The translations under genes and the position numbers were made by a program. Of a stretch of 64,000 nt of DNA, positions 47,944-57,415 are shown one piece after another. A model generated the notes under the pieces. The model had not been told where the DNA came from. It was given only the letters and a program-made list of their open reading frames with translations, and searched no databases. Origin of the DNA: Candidatus Poribacteria bacterium (lineage in GTDB: Bacteria > Poribacteria > WGA-4E > UBA9662); NCBI GenBank assembly GCA_030748495.1, contig JASMLX010000011.1:1-64000 (forward strand). The letters run 5' to 3'. Position 1 is the first letter of the stretch. Each line of letters starts with the position of its first letter.

Positions 47944-49374
47944 ATGGCTAGAATGCTCAAGATCAACACAGGTAACTTTGCCCTGGCAGGAATCGGAGTG
48001 GTCGTAATCGCGGTGATGGCATTCGGATCGGACAAAGGACCCAATAGCAGCAATAAAGCGAAAGATATGGAGGCCCTCAGTGATTTTGCGACTCCGGAAC
48101 CTGTCGCCGTAAAACAATTCCCGGTTGCCTTTGATGGACGCCTGAGCATTGGTGACCTGGATCGGAATGGGAGCCCGGAGATTGTAGTTTCTAACCGAAA
48201 TAAATTGGCCGCCTACAACCTCAGTGGAACCAAGCTCTGGCAGGTTCCAGCCACAACTAACTGGGATTACCCTCGTCACTACTTCTGGAACTGGACCAGC
48301 TACGGTTATATCGAAAACGGAAATTTCCTGCACATCGGTGCAGATTGGAAGAGCCTGTATGTTCGAGACGGAAAGAGTGGAACCGTAAACAAAGTGATTC
48401 CATTACCGGCAGGGCAGTGGATGTATACGCTAGCGGATGAGAATACAGCCTATGCATTTACCCCTTCCTACTATGAAGACGCTGCCATTGCAGCCGTCGA
48501 TACGAAATCGGGGCAAGTAAGTTGGGTCTACAATATTTCAAGAGAACGCGCCGGACTCTTTGCCTATATGCCTCCCATACTCTTTGATGACAAAATTGCC
48601 TTTGGAACGATAACGTTAAATGAAAATGGACAAGAGCTAAGAATCTACAATGACACAATTTACGGCCTTGGTGGTATCCACACACTGACCGTGAGAGATA
48701 TTGATCCCGACAAATCAGGTTTGGAATCGATAGTTAGCGTCTACGGTCCGCGCCCCGGGCAACCCTCGCTTGTCGCTTACAGCCAATCGTCTACCGCCAA
48801 ACTCTGGGCCAACTTCTCACCTCACAAAGAGAAACATCCACATCAACACACGGTAGGAGATTTTTTGCCGGGCTCGCCGGGATTAGAAATTGTTGCACGA
48901 AACAATAGCGGTTTCAACCATTGGTTGGTGAGCGCAAAAGGTGAAACCATCAGACCGAACATTCGAGTAGATCCAGGCTGGTCCGGTGATGGCGAGTATG
49001 TATATGCCATCTATTGGGATGAGAGTCCGGCCACTGAACTACTTTACCTAGAGGGACATGTTAATAAAGCGTGGAAACCCCGACTGAGAGTAACCTCAGT
49101 TGAGTCTAATTCGGTTCTTACACCCATCTTTGGTGGTGGAGCCGGATCGACTGGTTGGCGAGGAAATTCCAAAGAGGACAACAGCCCCTATGAAGGTGGC
49201 GCACATGTTGTAGATCTATTTGGAGATGGGCGAGAAGAGATCCTCACCATCGGGGGAGGAAAAATCTCGATATTCTACAAACCTAGTGGACCCAAAGTAG
49301 TAAAGAAAAAGTGGAGCGACTCAAATTATAGAAAGCGTAAAAAGATTTGGGCTCAGGCCTATAATCCTCGATAA
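47944..49374 (+). CDS. Membrane-anchored FG-GAP/beta-propeller protein
   Basis: An N-terminal membrane anchor (FALAGIGVVVIAVMAFG) precedes a propeller. Repeats of the type GDLDRNGSPEIVVSNRNKLA, DIDPDKSGLESIVSVYG and DLFGDGREEILTIGGGKISI carry the Asp/Gly-rich calcium loops of FG-GAP/VCBS domains. VDTKSGQVSWVYNIS resembles a PQQ-type blade. The layout recalls rhamnogalacturonan lyase-type (PL11-like) propellers, but I cannot identify catalytic residues. The start at 47944 is chosen because the preceding frame is Cys/Arg-rich and not protein-like. Protein faces the periplasm or surface. Confidence 0.62.
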   Translation: MARMLKINTGNFALAGIGVVVIAVMAFGSDKGPNSSNKAKDMEALSDFATPEPVAVKQFPVAFDGRLSIGDLDRNGSPEIVVSNRNKLAAYNLSGTKLWQVPATTNWDYPRHYFWNWTSYGYIENGNFLHIGADWKSLYVRDGKSGTVNKVIPLPAGQWMYTLADENTAYAFTPSYYEDAAIAAVDTKSGQVSWVYNISRERAGLFAYMPPILFDDKIAFGTITLNENGQELRIYNDTIYGLGGIHTLTVRDIDPDKSGLESIVSVYGPRPGQPSLVAYSQSSTAKLWANFSPHKEKHPHQHTVGDFLPGSPGLEIVARNNSGFNHWLVSAKGETIRPNIRVDPGWSGDGEYVYAIYWDESPATELLYLEGHVNKAWKPRLRVTSVESNSVLTPIFGGGAGSTGWRGNSKEDNSPYEGGAHVVDLFGDGREEILTIGGGKISIFYKPSGPKVVKKKWSDSNYRKRKKIWAQAYNPR

Positions 49375-49532
49375 TGAAAAGCTTCCATTATTGATTCCAC
49401 TGTAAAAAGCCAGGCGTACCGAATGCGAATATAAATATCATTTAGCGCATTAGCAACCACAAACAACTGAATACGCCATTTAATAACGGCCTTCTGCTCG
49501 TTGACAACACAAAAGTAGTTCCCCGGACGGTG

Positions 49533-51033
49533 TTATGCCGCACGCAGGGCCCAGTCCAGCACCATTTTCGCTCCCCTTACGGTAGCGACCTTCAAAATGT
49601 TAACGCCCAAGGCTTTTAAGGTTGCACCGAACCTGACGGCCTTGACACCTCGGATTCGAAGATGTTTAATTCCGGTTCGCCGGTCGTATTCACTCATCGC
49701 GGCTTCGACATCTGCTGGCCACTGGTAGCGGTCTTTAAACTTTTCTCCACGTTCAAATATTCTGCCTTGTGCTAGGCGCGTCTCTTGATCTGAAAAAGGC
49801 AGCCAGTAAAATTTTGGCCCTTTTTTACCGGGCATATTGAACGTTGTGGACGGTTGTCGCAATGTGGTGAGGGAAAACCTATGCCAGCCTGTTTTCTATT
49901 TTTGACCTTTGCCGGTGCATGCGCGCTTGGACCGGCGAAAACCTACCCCTTTTCAGACAACTGAAAATTAGCCATGCTCAACTGGTCTTGATCAACTCCA
50001 CCCATGGCCGGAGCAATCATCACGGCCGTAAAGCGAGTCAGCTATCAACTCTAGTGGTTTCAGTTTTGGTTCTTCCCTAGCCTTGATGGCCGGAACCAGA
50101 ACATTGGCATCGCTGTTATGGGCCGGTTCAACCTCTACATAGGTGATCAGATTTAACAATTTCTCTTTTTTTCTTGATCCTCACCGAAAGTTTCCATCAT
50201 TTGAACCTGCTAATCTGGCCCTTGATGACCGCGGTCTGTTGCATCGGGATCAGAAGGATTTAGAAGTGAATCAGAGGCAATCTCTTTCGGTGCTGTTAGC
50301 ACCACCGGATTGTCTTGGCCACCGGTCAGATTGCATGGCCCATTTAAAACCCTTTCAAGCCGCTTGTAGGTGTACATTACGGCCAGGTCCGGGCACGGTT
50401 TCAATTGCGGAACCAGTTCAAACAGGTTCTGGCTGAACTGGGAAAGAGCTTTTCCCGATTCTAATGGTTGACTCCGGCTAAGCATCCAAGGCCGTCTTTG
50501 GTTAGATAGCTATCGACAATCTTTTTATCTCCTGTGGCAAACCAGTATTGCCAGTATTGAGGTCACGCTTTAGGTTTACTACAAAGATGTGAATGCTTTC
50601 GGAAAAGATCCCTCTTCGGCCCAGACGCCTCAGGTTTGATTTGAGATGAACCCCGTCTCTGCGCGGCTTTTCAATATTAACTTTGAAAACCTGTGCCCGT
50701 TGCTGGATGCTAATGTTAAAAATATTGCCTTCCAGATTCTTGATGGCTGCGATGTCACGACTATTCCACTAGGTTTTTTCCGGTCAGTATTTGCTGCATC
50801 TGACTCTTCGGTAATGTTCAGTGTCAAATACTATTGACTCTTAAAACCAAACGGCTTAACTGTCGGCACCTTGGTTAGATCGAAAGTTGGTTGTCAGATG
50901 AGCACTTTGATCATGGCAGACAACTCTTTTGTCGGCCGCCCCAGATTGCGGTCAAAGTACTTTGCTATTTAGCAACAGGAAGTCATGGCAGTCTGTGTTT
51001 CTGAAATAACCCTGGCCATCTGCCTTCGAGCAT
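49533..51033 (-). pseudogene. IS1182-family transposase, full length but heavily frameshifted
   Basis: Read across frames on the minus strand, the whole IS1182 transposase can be followed. The N-terminus reads HDFLLLNSKVL and a degraded LGRPTKE-like segment. Next are TLNITEESDAA, SQFSQNLFELVPQL, GGQDNPVVLTAPKEIASDSL and NPSDPDAT, the core catalytic-domain landmark. The intact last ~109 residues contain RYQWPADVEAAMSEYDRRTG and IKHLRIRGVKAVRFGATLKA, the hallmark IS1182 C-terminus. At least four frameshifts and several stops are present. Boundaries are approximate; terminal repeats were not found by eye. Confidence 0.85.
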
Positions 51034-51343
51034 TGGCCGTCTTTTAGGGGTAAGCAACTCCCAAGAGTCGAAAATGTAGCGCTGAGATCCTAGTCACCGC
51101 GCAAAAGAGCGATTGGTAAGCAAAAGACAATCTTTTAGCGGATGTAGCCAACCGGCGACTGAGTCTGGTTCTCGACTGTCTGATTGGTAATTGTCGAGGG
51201 TCAAGGATAGTTGGATCTCGCATTTTGGATGAACACAGACTTTGAATCACCAAGCTCGCTAGGAGAAAAATGGCAAAACCGCGAGTACTGTTAACTAGCC
51301 TATCCATTGACGAAGGTGATGGATAGTGATATACTCGGTGGCG
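51034..51343. other. Upstream region of the DUF6785-like gene
   Basis: About 310 bases between the IS1182 remnant and the membrane-protein gene. It should contain that gene's promoter, but I see no clear -35/-10 pair. The opposite-strand frame crossing it and the next gene is a shadow. Confidence 0.35.
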
Positions 51344-53272
51344 ATGAAACGCCTCCCCGAGAGAACACAAGGGGTTACACTGAAGTCGCTGCTCGTCGCT
51401 TCGATTCTGATCCCTATTAACTGCTACTGGGTGATCGAGATGGAAGTGATTCGATACTCCGGTCATCCTGTCACCATCTCCCTCTTTTTTAACGTTATTT
51501 TCAGCCTGTTTGTAATCGTCGGGTTGAACCAGATTTTTCGTCAATTTTCGCCTACCTTACCGTTAACGCCCAGTGAACTCATCGTAGTTTATCTGATGCT
51601 GTCGATTGCCTCGGGAATTGCAGGGCACGACATGCTAGAAATCCTGGTTCCCATGCTAGGGCACGCTTTCCGTTTTGCTACCCCTGAAAACGAATGGCGC
51701 GACCTATTCACGCCATTCTTACCCGATTGGCTGACGATTAACGACAACAAGTTATTCCAAGGGTATTATCAAGGAGAAGCTAACCTTTATACCGGTTATC
51801 ATCTTCAGAGATGGGCTAAACCGGTTCTCTGGTGGTCCCTCTTTGTTTTTATGCTTGGTTTTGGGATGTTTTGCCTGAACGTGATGATCCGTAAGCGTTG
51901 GATTGAACACGAAAAACTAAGTTATCCCATTATCCAACTGCCGATGGAGATGAGCGGGGCACAGAGCCGTGACTTCTATCGCAGCCGATTTATGTGGATC
52001 GGTTTCGCCTTATCTGGTGGGCTCGCAGTTTTGAACGGACTTAACTTTATTTTTCCTGTGGTGCCAGAACTTCGGACACGTACTCAAAGCTTTCAAATCT
52101 TCACCGATACGCCATGGAATTCGATGGGTCGGGTTCCATTTTCACTCTATCCGTTTGCTATTGGCCTCGGTTTCTTTATCCCTCTAGATCTTTCTTTTTC
52201 CTGTTGGTTCTTTTTCTGGTTTTGGCGATTAATGCGTGTGGTCGGTGCTGCACTCGGATTGCGTGCTCTTCCTAGATTTCCATATATGAGGGAACAAGCT
52301 TCTGGTGGTTACATCGCACTTTGCGTGATCGCTATTTGGGCTAGTCGTGAACATCTGTTCCGTGTGTTTCGTGCTACATTTAGTGGAAACGATAGATCGA
52401 ATGATACCGATGAACCGGTCTCTTATCGTTTTGCTGTCGTCGGATTTGGTCTGATCACGGTCTTCATGGTCTTTTTCTGCCTGAAAGGGGGAGGCACAGC
52501 GGCGATCACGCTTGCATTTTTTGCCTTTTATTATGCTATTTCAATTGCGATTACCCGGATGCGGGCTGAACTTGGCACCCCTGTCCATGACCTTCACTAT
52601 TCTGGACCGGATGAGATTTTAACCCGTGCTTTTGGAACTCGTCGGTTAGGTCGAGGTAACCTGATCATGTTCTCCATGTTTTGGTTCATCAATCGCGCCT
52701 ACCGTAGCCATCAAATGCCTCACCAACTAGAGGGGTTCAAAATCGCGGAACGCTTTAAAATGGACACACGCCGTTTGATTTTAGCTATTATGCTCGCAAC
52801 TTTGCTCGGGTCGCTGGCCGGTTTTTGGTCATTGATTGATCGCGGATACCGGCTCGGTATGGAGGCTCGTGCTTTTTGGCCATCGCTCAGTGCTTTTGGT
52901 CTTGAACCCTATCGCCGACTGAGTCAATGGTTAGGGGCACCAACAGATCCCTTGGTGGCAGAAACTAGCTTCATGGGGCTCGGTTTTGTATTGACCCTTT
53001 TGCTAATGATGTTTCGAATGAAGTTTGTCTGGTGGCCGTTTCACCCGGCGGGTTTCGCCATCTCAACTAGTTGGGGGATGAACGTGACCTGGAGTTGCCT
53101 TTTTATGAGCTGGGTCATTAAATGGGTGGTGCTGAAGCACGGTGGTATAGGCCTTCACCGTAAGCTACAACCCTTTTTCTTAGGCTTGATACTAGGTGAA
53201 TTTATCTGTGGTAGCCTTTGGACTATCATCGGTATTATCGCCGGCATCCCAACTTACGGTTTTTGGGTCTGA
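51344..53272 (+). CDS. Large integral membrane protein, DUF6785/DUF6784-like
   Basis: About a dozen hydrophobic segments can be traced, starting MKRLPERTQGVTLKSLLVAS and GHPVTISLFFNVIFSLFVIV. Characteristic stretches include TPSELIVVYLMLSIASGIAG, IRKRWIEHEKLSYPIIQLPM, ITRMRAELGTPVHDLHYSGP and FHPAGFAISTSWGMN. This pattern matches the uncharacterised DUF6785/6784 proteins, which look distantly like oligopeptide (OPT-type) transporters. Inner-membrane location; substrate unknown. Start at 51344 chosen because GGTGG lies just upstream; in-frame GTG codons at 51326 and 51338 are alternatives. Confidence 0.8.
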   Translation: MKRLPERTQGVTLKSLLVASILIPINCYWVIEMEVIRYSGHPVTISLFFNVIFSLFVIVGLNQIFRQFSPTLPLTPSELIVVYLMLSIASGIAGHDMLEILVPMLGHAFRFATPENEWRDLFTPFLPDWLTINDNKLFQGYYQGEANLYTGYHLQRWAKPVLWWSLFVFMLGFGMFCLNVMIRKRWIEHEKLSYPIIQLPMEMSGAQSRDFYRSRFMWIGFALSGGLAVLNGLNFIFPVVPELRTRTQSFQIFTDTPWNSMGRVPFSLYPFAIGLGFFIPLDLSFSCWFFFWFWRLMRVVGAALGLRALPRFPYMREQASGGYIALCVIAIWASREHLFRVFRATFSGNDRSNDTDEPVSYRFAVVGFGLITVFMVFFCLKGGGTAAITLAFFAFYYAISIAITRMRAELGTPVHDLHYSGPDEILTRAFGTRRLGRGNLIMFSMFWFINRAYRSHQMPHQLEGFKIAERFKMDTRRLILAIMLATLLGSLAGFWSLIDRGYRLGMEARAFWPSLSAFGLEPYRRLSQWLGAPTDPLVAETSFMGLGFVLTLLLMMFRMKFVWWPFHPAGFAISTSWGMNVTWSCLFMSWVIKWVVLKHGGIGLHRKLQPFFLGLILGEFICGSLWTIIGIIAGIPTYGFWV

Positions 53273-53301
53273 CCGTTAAGTCGAAGCCTTTTGAATTTCC
53301 G

Positions 53302-53331
53302 TTGACATCCCACCGTAGGTGAAGGTATCTT
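53302..53331 (+). promoter_or_regulatory. Sigma-70-type promoter of ffh
   Basis: TTGACA at 53302-53307 and TATCTT at 53326-53331 are 18 bases apart. The ffh start codon lies 33 bases downstream. The spacer contains CCGTAGGT, part of the dispersed repeat sequence. Confidence 0.6.
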
Positions 53332-53363
53332 AGTGTGGTTTTGCCCGATTTTGCCCAGAAATT

Positions 53364-54758
53364 ATGTTTGAAAGTTTAACTGAGAAACTACAAAGTGCTT
53401 TTAAGAGGTTAAGCGGTCAAGGTAAACTGACCGAAAAGAACGTTGCCGATGTACTGAGAGAGGTACGCCTCGCCTTATTAGAAGCAGATGTCAATTTCAA
53501 AGTTGTTCGAACTTTTATCAATGAGGTTAGGAGCCGTTCGCTCGGACAGGAGGTGTTGGGTAGTCTAACGCCAGAACTGCAGATTGCCAAGATCATTGGC
53601 GATGAATTGACCAAATTGATGGGCGAAGCTTCAGTCAAGATTGAGTTGGCAAGCAGTGGTCCAACAGTGGTGTTAATGGTTGGCTTACAGGGATCTGGTA
53701 AGACGACAGCTTCTGCTAAGCTCGCAGACAAGTACAAGAAAGAGGGCCGAAACCCGTTGCTGGCGGCGGCAGATATTTACCGACCGGCTGCAATTAAGCA
53801 ACTGCAAGTCTTGGGACAACAGGTCGAAGTTCCGGTTTTTACCCTGGGAACAGATGTTTCCCCTCTTAAGATCGCCGAGTCGGCTGTCCAAGAGGCAGTT
53901 AGCGAAGGTTATAACTTCGTTATTATCGATACGGCCGGACGTCTGCATCTTGACGAAGAGTTAATGGACGAGTTAAAGTCCATCAAGTCTTCTGTCAACC
54001 CAGACGAAATTCTGTTAGTCGTCGATTCGATGACAGGACAGGATGCAGTCAATGTAGCCGAACGTTTCAATCAAGATCTAGATGTTAGTGGGGTAGTCCT
54101 GACTAAGCTAGATGGGGATGCAAGGGGCGGGGCTGCGCTCTCAATCCGTAGTGTTACCGACAAACCGATCAAGCTTGTCAGTACCGGTGAAAAGGTTGAC
54201 GCCAGTACGCTGGAGGAGTTTTATCCAGATCGAATGGCTTCACGGATTTTGGGTCAAGGAGATTTCAAGACTCTACTGGAACGAGCTGAAGCAACCTTCA
54301 CCGAAGATCAAGCCAAAGAGATCGAGCGAAAACTGGCAACCAAACAGGGGCTCGATTTCAATGATTTACTACTTCAATTAGAGCAAATCAAGCAGATGGG
54401 ACCTTTGGACCAGATCGTGGATATGATCCCCGGCGTGGGAAAAGCGATTCCCAAAGGGTTTCAACCAGACGAAGATCAGCTAAGATACGTCAAAGCTATT
54501 ATCCAGTCGATGACGGTGCAAGAGCGGCAAGATCACCGGATTCTTAGTCGGTCGAGGCGCTTAAGGATTGCTAACGGTAGTGGAACAACCGTTCGTCAGG
54601 TCAATCAATTAGTCGATCAATTAAAGTTTTTGAACAGAATGACACAGCAAGCTGCTGGGATGCAAGGATTGATGCCTAATGTAGCCAAAGTTGGTGGGAC
54701 AAAAGCCAAACGAACACGAGTTAGTGCTCGTACCCGACGGAAGCGTCGTCGTCGTTAA
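53364..54758 (+). CDS. ffh: Signal recognition particle protein Ffh (SRP54)
   Basis: An N domain is followed by the GTPase G domain with GLQGSGKTTASAKLA (P-loop), DIYRPAAIKQL, DTAGRLHLDEEL and TKLDGDARGG. The M domain contains MGPLDQIVDMIPGVGKAIP and a Met-rich stretch, ending in an Arg/Lys-rich tail. At 464 aa the length is normal. Ffh binds 4.5S RNA and signal sequences of nascent membrane proteins in the cytoplasm. It is the first gene of the ribosomal/tRNA-modification cluster. Confidence 0.97.
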   Translation: MFESLTEKLQSAFKRLSGQGKLTEKNVADVLREVRLALLEADVNFKVVRTFINEVRSRSLGQEVLGSLTPELQIAKIIGDELTKLMGEASVKIELASSGPTVVLMVGLQGSGKTTASAKLADKYKKEGRNPLLAAADIYRPAAIKQLQVLGQQVEVPVFTLGTDVSPLKIAESAVQEAVSEGYNFVIIDTAGRLHLDEELMDELKSIKSSVNPDEILLVVDSMTGQDAVNVAERFNQDLDVSGVVLTKLDGDARGGAALSIRSVTDKPIKLVSTGEKVDASTLEEFYPDRMASRILGQGDFKTLLERAEATFTEDQAKEIERKLATKQGLDFNDLLLQLEQIKQMGPLDQIVDMIPGVGKAIPKGFQPDEDQLRYVKAIIQSMTVQERQDHRILSRSRRLRIANGSGTTVRQVNQLVDQLKFLNRMTQQAAGMQGLMPNVAKVGGTKAKRTRVSARTRRKRRRR

Positions 54759-54840
54759 TATAACTATAACTTAAAGAAACTAAAAATAGAAAAGAGAATG
54801 CGGATGTGTACATCCGATATCATTTGATGAGGAGATACTT

Positions 54841-55197
54841 TTGGCTGTAAGAATTCGATTACAACGGCATGGTCGGAAAAGAAATCCGTTTTATCGCATC
54901 GTAGCGACTGATGCCAGAAGCCAGCGAGACGGAGCGTTTCTGGAAGCCTTGGGATATTATGACCCCATGACTAATCCAGCAAACGTCAAAATCGATACAG
55001 AAAAAGCCCTTAAATGGCTTAGGACAGGAGCTCAACCCAGCGACACTGCCAGGAGTTTGTTAACGCAACTGGGGATTTGGGAGCAGTTTGTTAATCCTGG
55101 CGCTGCACCCACAATAGAAGAGGATGCCAGTGAAGAACTCCCGGTAAAAACCGAACCGGCTACTGCAGACGAGACAAAGGAAGAAGAGGAAGAATAA
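54841..55197 (+). CDS. rpsP: 30S ribosomal protein S16
   Basis: Starts [20 protein letters not shown], followed by [10 protein letters not shown] and ALGYYDPM, the conserved core of S16. A TTG start codon is used with GAGGAGATACTT upstream. The C-terminal acidic tail (~30 residues after IEEDASEE) is longer than in short S16 proteins. It is part of the ffh-rpsP-trmD-rplS cluster. Confidence 0.96.
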   Translation: MAVRIRLQRHGRKRNPFYRIVATDARSQRDGAFLEALGYYDPMTNPANVKIDTEKALKWLRTGAQPSDTARSLLTQLGIWEQFVNPGAAPTIEEDASEELPVKTEPATADETKEEEEE

Positions 55198-55273
55198 GCC
55201 TATTTTCGCAAGGTCTATCTCCAAAGCATTGTGATTAAAGTAGATCTGTTGTAGATCTGGCGTTCCGAACATC

Positions 55274-55675
55274 ATGTCCTTGTTTGTTAAGCGACCGGTG
55301 GTTCTAAAGAATATTGTGACATCGGAATTTAAGATCCAGCTTACCACCGAGTTGAAATACGCCATTGAGCAGATTGACAGGTGGTTTGAGCAAGAGGAGT
55401 TCCAGAGTCGTCGCTCAATTACTGAAGCGAAACGTCAAGGGATAACCGATCAGGTGCGAAAGGAACTCAACCTGGAGCGAGAGCGGCAATCGCAAGTCCG
55501 CTTAAATTTGCAACGCAAGTTAGATGAAGTAACTCAGTTGGAAATCGATAGTATCTTCGCCAGTGGTACTTACGATGCCCCCGTCAAAATTGAGGTCGGT
55601 GATGATATTCGAACCAAGCTCTCACAAGCCGAGATCATCGTTAAAGATGGTATTGTAGTCGATGTAATCGAGTAG
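55274..55675 (+). CDS. ylqD: YlqD-family protein
   Basis: A 133-aa charged protein with a short N-terminal beta segment (KRPVVLKNIVTSEFKIQLTT), a long central coiled coil (ELKYAIEQIDRWFEQEEFQS through RKLDEVTQLE) and a small C-terminal beta domain (VEVGDDIRTKLSQAEIIVKD). This matches the YlqD family in layout. In Bacillus subtilis ylqD also sits between rpsP and trmD, so the position supports the call. The function of the family is unknown. The usual neighbour rimM is missing here. Confidence 0.65.
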   Translation: MSLFVKRPVVLKNIVTSEFKIQLTTELKYAIEQIDRWFEQEEFQSRRSITEAKRQGITDQVRKELNLERERQSQVRLNLQRKLDEVTQLEIDSIFASGTYDAPVKIEVGDDIRTKLSQAEIIVKDGIVVDVIE

Positions 55676-55721
55676 TTGAACGGACTCAATAGCAACACAG
55701 CCTAGACTAGCAGATTGGCGG

Positions 55722-56399
55722 ATGAAGATCGACGTTATTACTTTATTTCCCGAAATCATACGCTCTGTTCTGGAATACGGTATCCTCAATCGGGCGATTG
55801 ATCGTCAATTGTTGCGTGTTAATCTGCATCAGTTGCGGGATTTTGCTAACGATCGGCATCAGACGGTTGACGATTATCCTTATGGTGGAGGAGCGGGAAT
55901 GGTTCTCAAGCCGGAACCGATTTTCGCCGCTGTTCATGCGCTTAACCCCGGCTCCGAAACACGCATCATATTTCTGACCCCACAAGGTAAACGGTTAACC
56001 CAACACTGTGTGGAAACACTTTCGCTAGAGAGCCATCTGATTCTAATTTGTGGTCGTTACAAAGGCATTGATGAGCGCGTTCGGACCAAACTGGTAACAG
56101 ACGAAATCTCAATTGGCGATTATGTCCTCAGCGGTGGCGAGGTCGCAGCTCAGGTATTAATCGACGCGATTAGCCGAGTTCTACCTAATGCAATGAATGA
56201 CTACCGGTCGGCACAAGAAGACTCGTTTAGTCAGGATTTGTTAGACCATCCACACTACACTCGCCCTGTTGAGTTCGAAGATATGCGGGTACCTGACGTT
56301 TTACTGAGTGGACACCACCAAAATATTGAACAATGGCGATATGATCAATCTGTTGCCAGAACAATCCAGCGACGACCAGATCTAATACGCCAACCGTAG
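55722..56399 (+). CDS. trmD: tRNA (guanine37-N1)-methyltransferase
   Basis: The SPOUT methyltransferase TrmD. MKIDVITLFPEIIRSVLEYG opens the protein, followed by DDYPYGGGAGMVLKPEPIF, LICGRYKGIDERV and EISIGDYVLSGGEVAA, the trefoil-knot motifs that bind S-adenosylmethionine. It methylates G37 of tRNAs to prevent frameshifting. The stop codon TAG lies inside a copy of the dispersed palindromic repeat (56391-56412), which therefore fixes the end of the protein as QP. Confidence 0.97.
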   Translation: MKIDVITLFPEIIRSVLEYGILNRAIDRQLLRVNLHQLRDFANDRHQTVDDYPYGGGAGMVLKPEPIFAAVHALNPGSETRIIFLTPQGKRLTQHCVETLSLESHLILICGRYKGIDERVRTKLVTDEISIGDYVLSGGEVAAQVLIDAISRVLPNAMNDYRSAQEDSFSQDLLDHPHYTRPVEFEDMRVPDVLLSGHHQNIEQWRYDQSVARTIQRRPDLIRQP

Positions 56400-56412
56400 G
56401 TCGGACGGCTAC
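56391..56412. repeat. Dispersed palindromic repeat over the trmD stop codon
   Basis: CCAACCGTAGGTCGGACGGC continues two bases to 56412. It matches the copy at 1766-1787 in all but one base of the hairpin arm. The trmD TAG falls inside the loop region. This is the same repeat type as near 1.75 kb, now at a coding-sequence edge. Confidence 0.65.
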
Positions 56413-56460
56413 AGAAGACTGACCTTATCCGAAGAACGAACTTGAAAAGGAACTAAAATT

Positions 56461-56811
56461 ATGGATCAACTTGTTAGTGCAATAGAACAGGAATATTTAA
56501 AGGCCGACATTCCAGACTTTCGGGCGGGCGATACCGTTAGAGTGGATACCCTAATTCGCGAAGGAGAAAAAGAGCGGATTCAAGCCTATGAAGGTACGGT
56601 TATCCGCCGCTTAGATCGTGGTATCAAATCAACCTTTACGGTGCGCCGATTGGCCTACGGAACCGGTAGCGAAAGAACTTTTCCCCTCCACTCCCCTAAC
56701 ATAGGAAGTATTAGTGTTGTTCGTCGCGGCGCTGTTAGGCAAGCCAGGCTCTATTATCTCCGTGATCGTACTGGAAAAGCCACCCGAATTCGAGAAAGGC
56801 GAGACCGTTAA
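56461..56811 (+). CDS. rplS: 50S ribosomal protein L19
   Basis: The sequence DIPDFRAGDTVRVDTLIREG, YEGTVIRRLDRG and FPLHSPNIGSISVVRRGAVR is the conserved L19 core; the Arg/Lys-rich end RERRDR is typical. L19 sits at the interface of the two ribosomal subunits. AAGGA lies 11 bases before the start. It follows trmD as in most bacteria and overlaps the likely start of rnhB. Confidence 0.96.
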   Translation: MDQLVSAIEQEYLKADIPDFRAGDTVRVDTLIREGEKERIQAYEGTVIRRLDRGIKSTFTVRRLAYGTGSERTFPLHSPNIGSISVVRRGAVRQARLYYLRDRTGKATRIRERRDR

Positions 56812-57415
56812 CCTGAGTACGGACAACCACCGGCTCAGATTTGAAGCAGATCTACATCAGCGAGGTTATCATCATATCGCAGGTGTAGACGAAGCCGGGC
56901 GAGGTGCTTTGGCGGGCCCCGTGATAGCTGCCTCGGTGGTATTGGTAGCGGGAACCCAAATTCCGGACCTAACCGACTCCAAGAAGTTATCTCCTTCCAC
57001 CCGCAACCGGTTATTCGACCAGATTCAAACTTCCGCCCTTGCCGTTGGAATTGGGCAAGCCTCTCACCTTGAAATTGACCACCTGAATATCCTTCAGGCA
57101 ACCATGCTCGCCATGCAACGAGCGATAGTTGCAACTAATCCTGTCCCTGATTATGCTTTAATTGATGGTAACTGCCTGCCTGAGATTTCCATGCCTGGGG
57201 AATCAATCATAAAAGGGGATACACTTTGCCACTCGATTTCCGCTGCATCTGTGGTGGCCAAGGTTTTTCGTGATCAGCTGATGTGTGAGTTAGACTCTAG
57301 ATTTCCAAATTACGGTTTTCGTCAGCATAAAGGGTACGGCACACAAAAACACCGGCAAGCCATCGCTGCTTTTGGTATTTCCCCTTACCATCGACGGACA
57401 TTCAAATTGGAATGA
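56762..57415 (+). CDS. rnhB: Ribonuclease HII
   Basis: RNase HII removes RNA from RNA-DNA hybrids. IAGVDEAGRGALAGPVIAAS carries the first Asp-Glu pair of the active site, and DSKKLSPSTRNRLF, YALIDGN and KGDTLCHSISAASVVAKVFR the rest. The start is uncertain. The GTG at 56762 overlaps rplS by 50 bases. CTG at 56813, close to the MSTDNHRLRFEADL-like beginning, and a GTG at 56714 are alternatives. The last codon overlaps the yraN start (ATGA). Catalytic sequence is complete. Confidence 0.92.
   Translation: MIVLEKPPEFEKGETVNLSTDNHRLRFEADLHQRGYHHIAGVDEAGRGALAGPVIAASVVLVAGTQIPDLTDSKKLSPSTRNRLFDQIQTSALAVGIGQASHLEIDHLNILQATMLAMQRAIVATNPVPDYALIDGNCLPEISMPGESIIKGDTLCHSISAASVVAKVFRDQLMCELDSRFPNYGFRQHKGYGTQKHRQAIAAFGISPYHRRTFKLE

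Noticed and set aside
51044..51544. 166-codon minus-strand frame
   Set aside because: Overlaps the membrane-protein gene, Arg/Ser-rich and without features; shadow.
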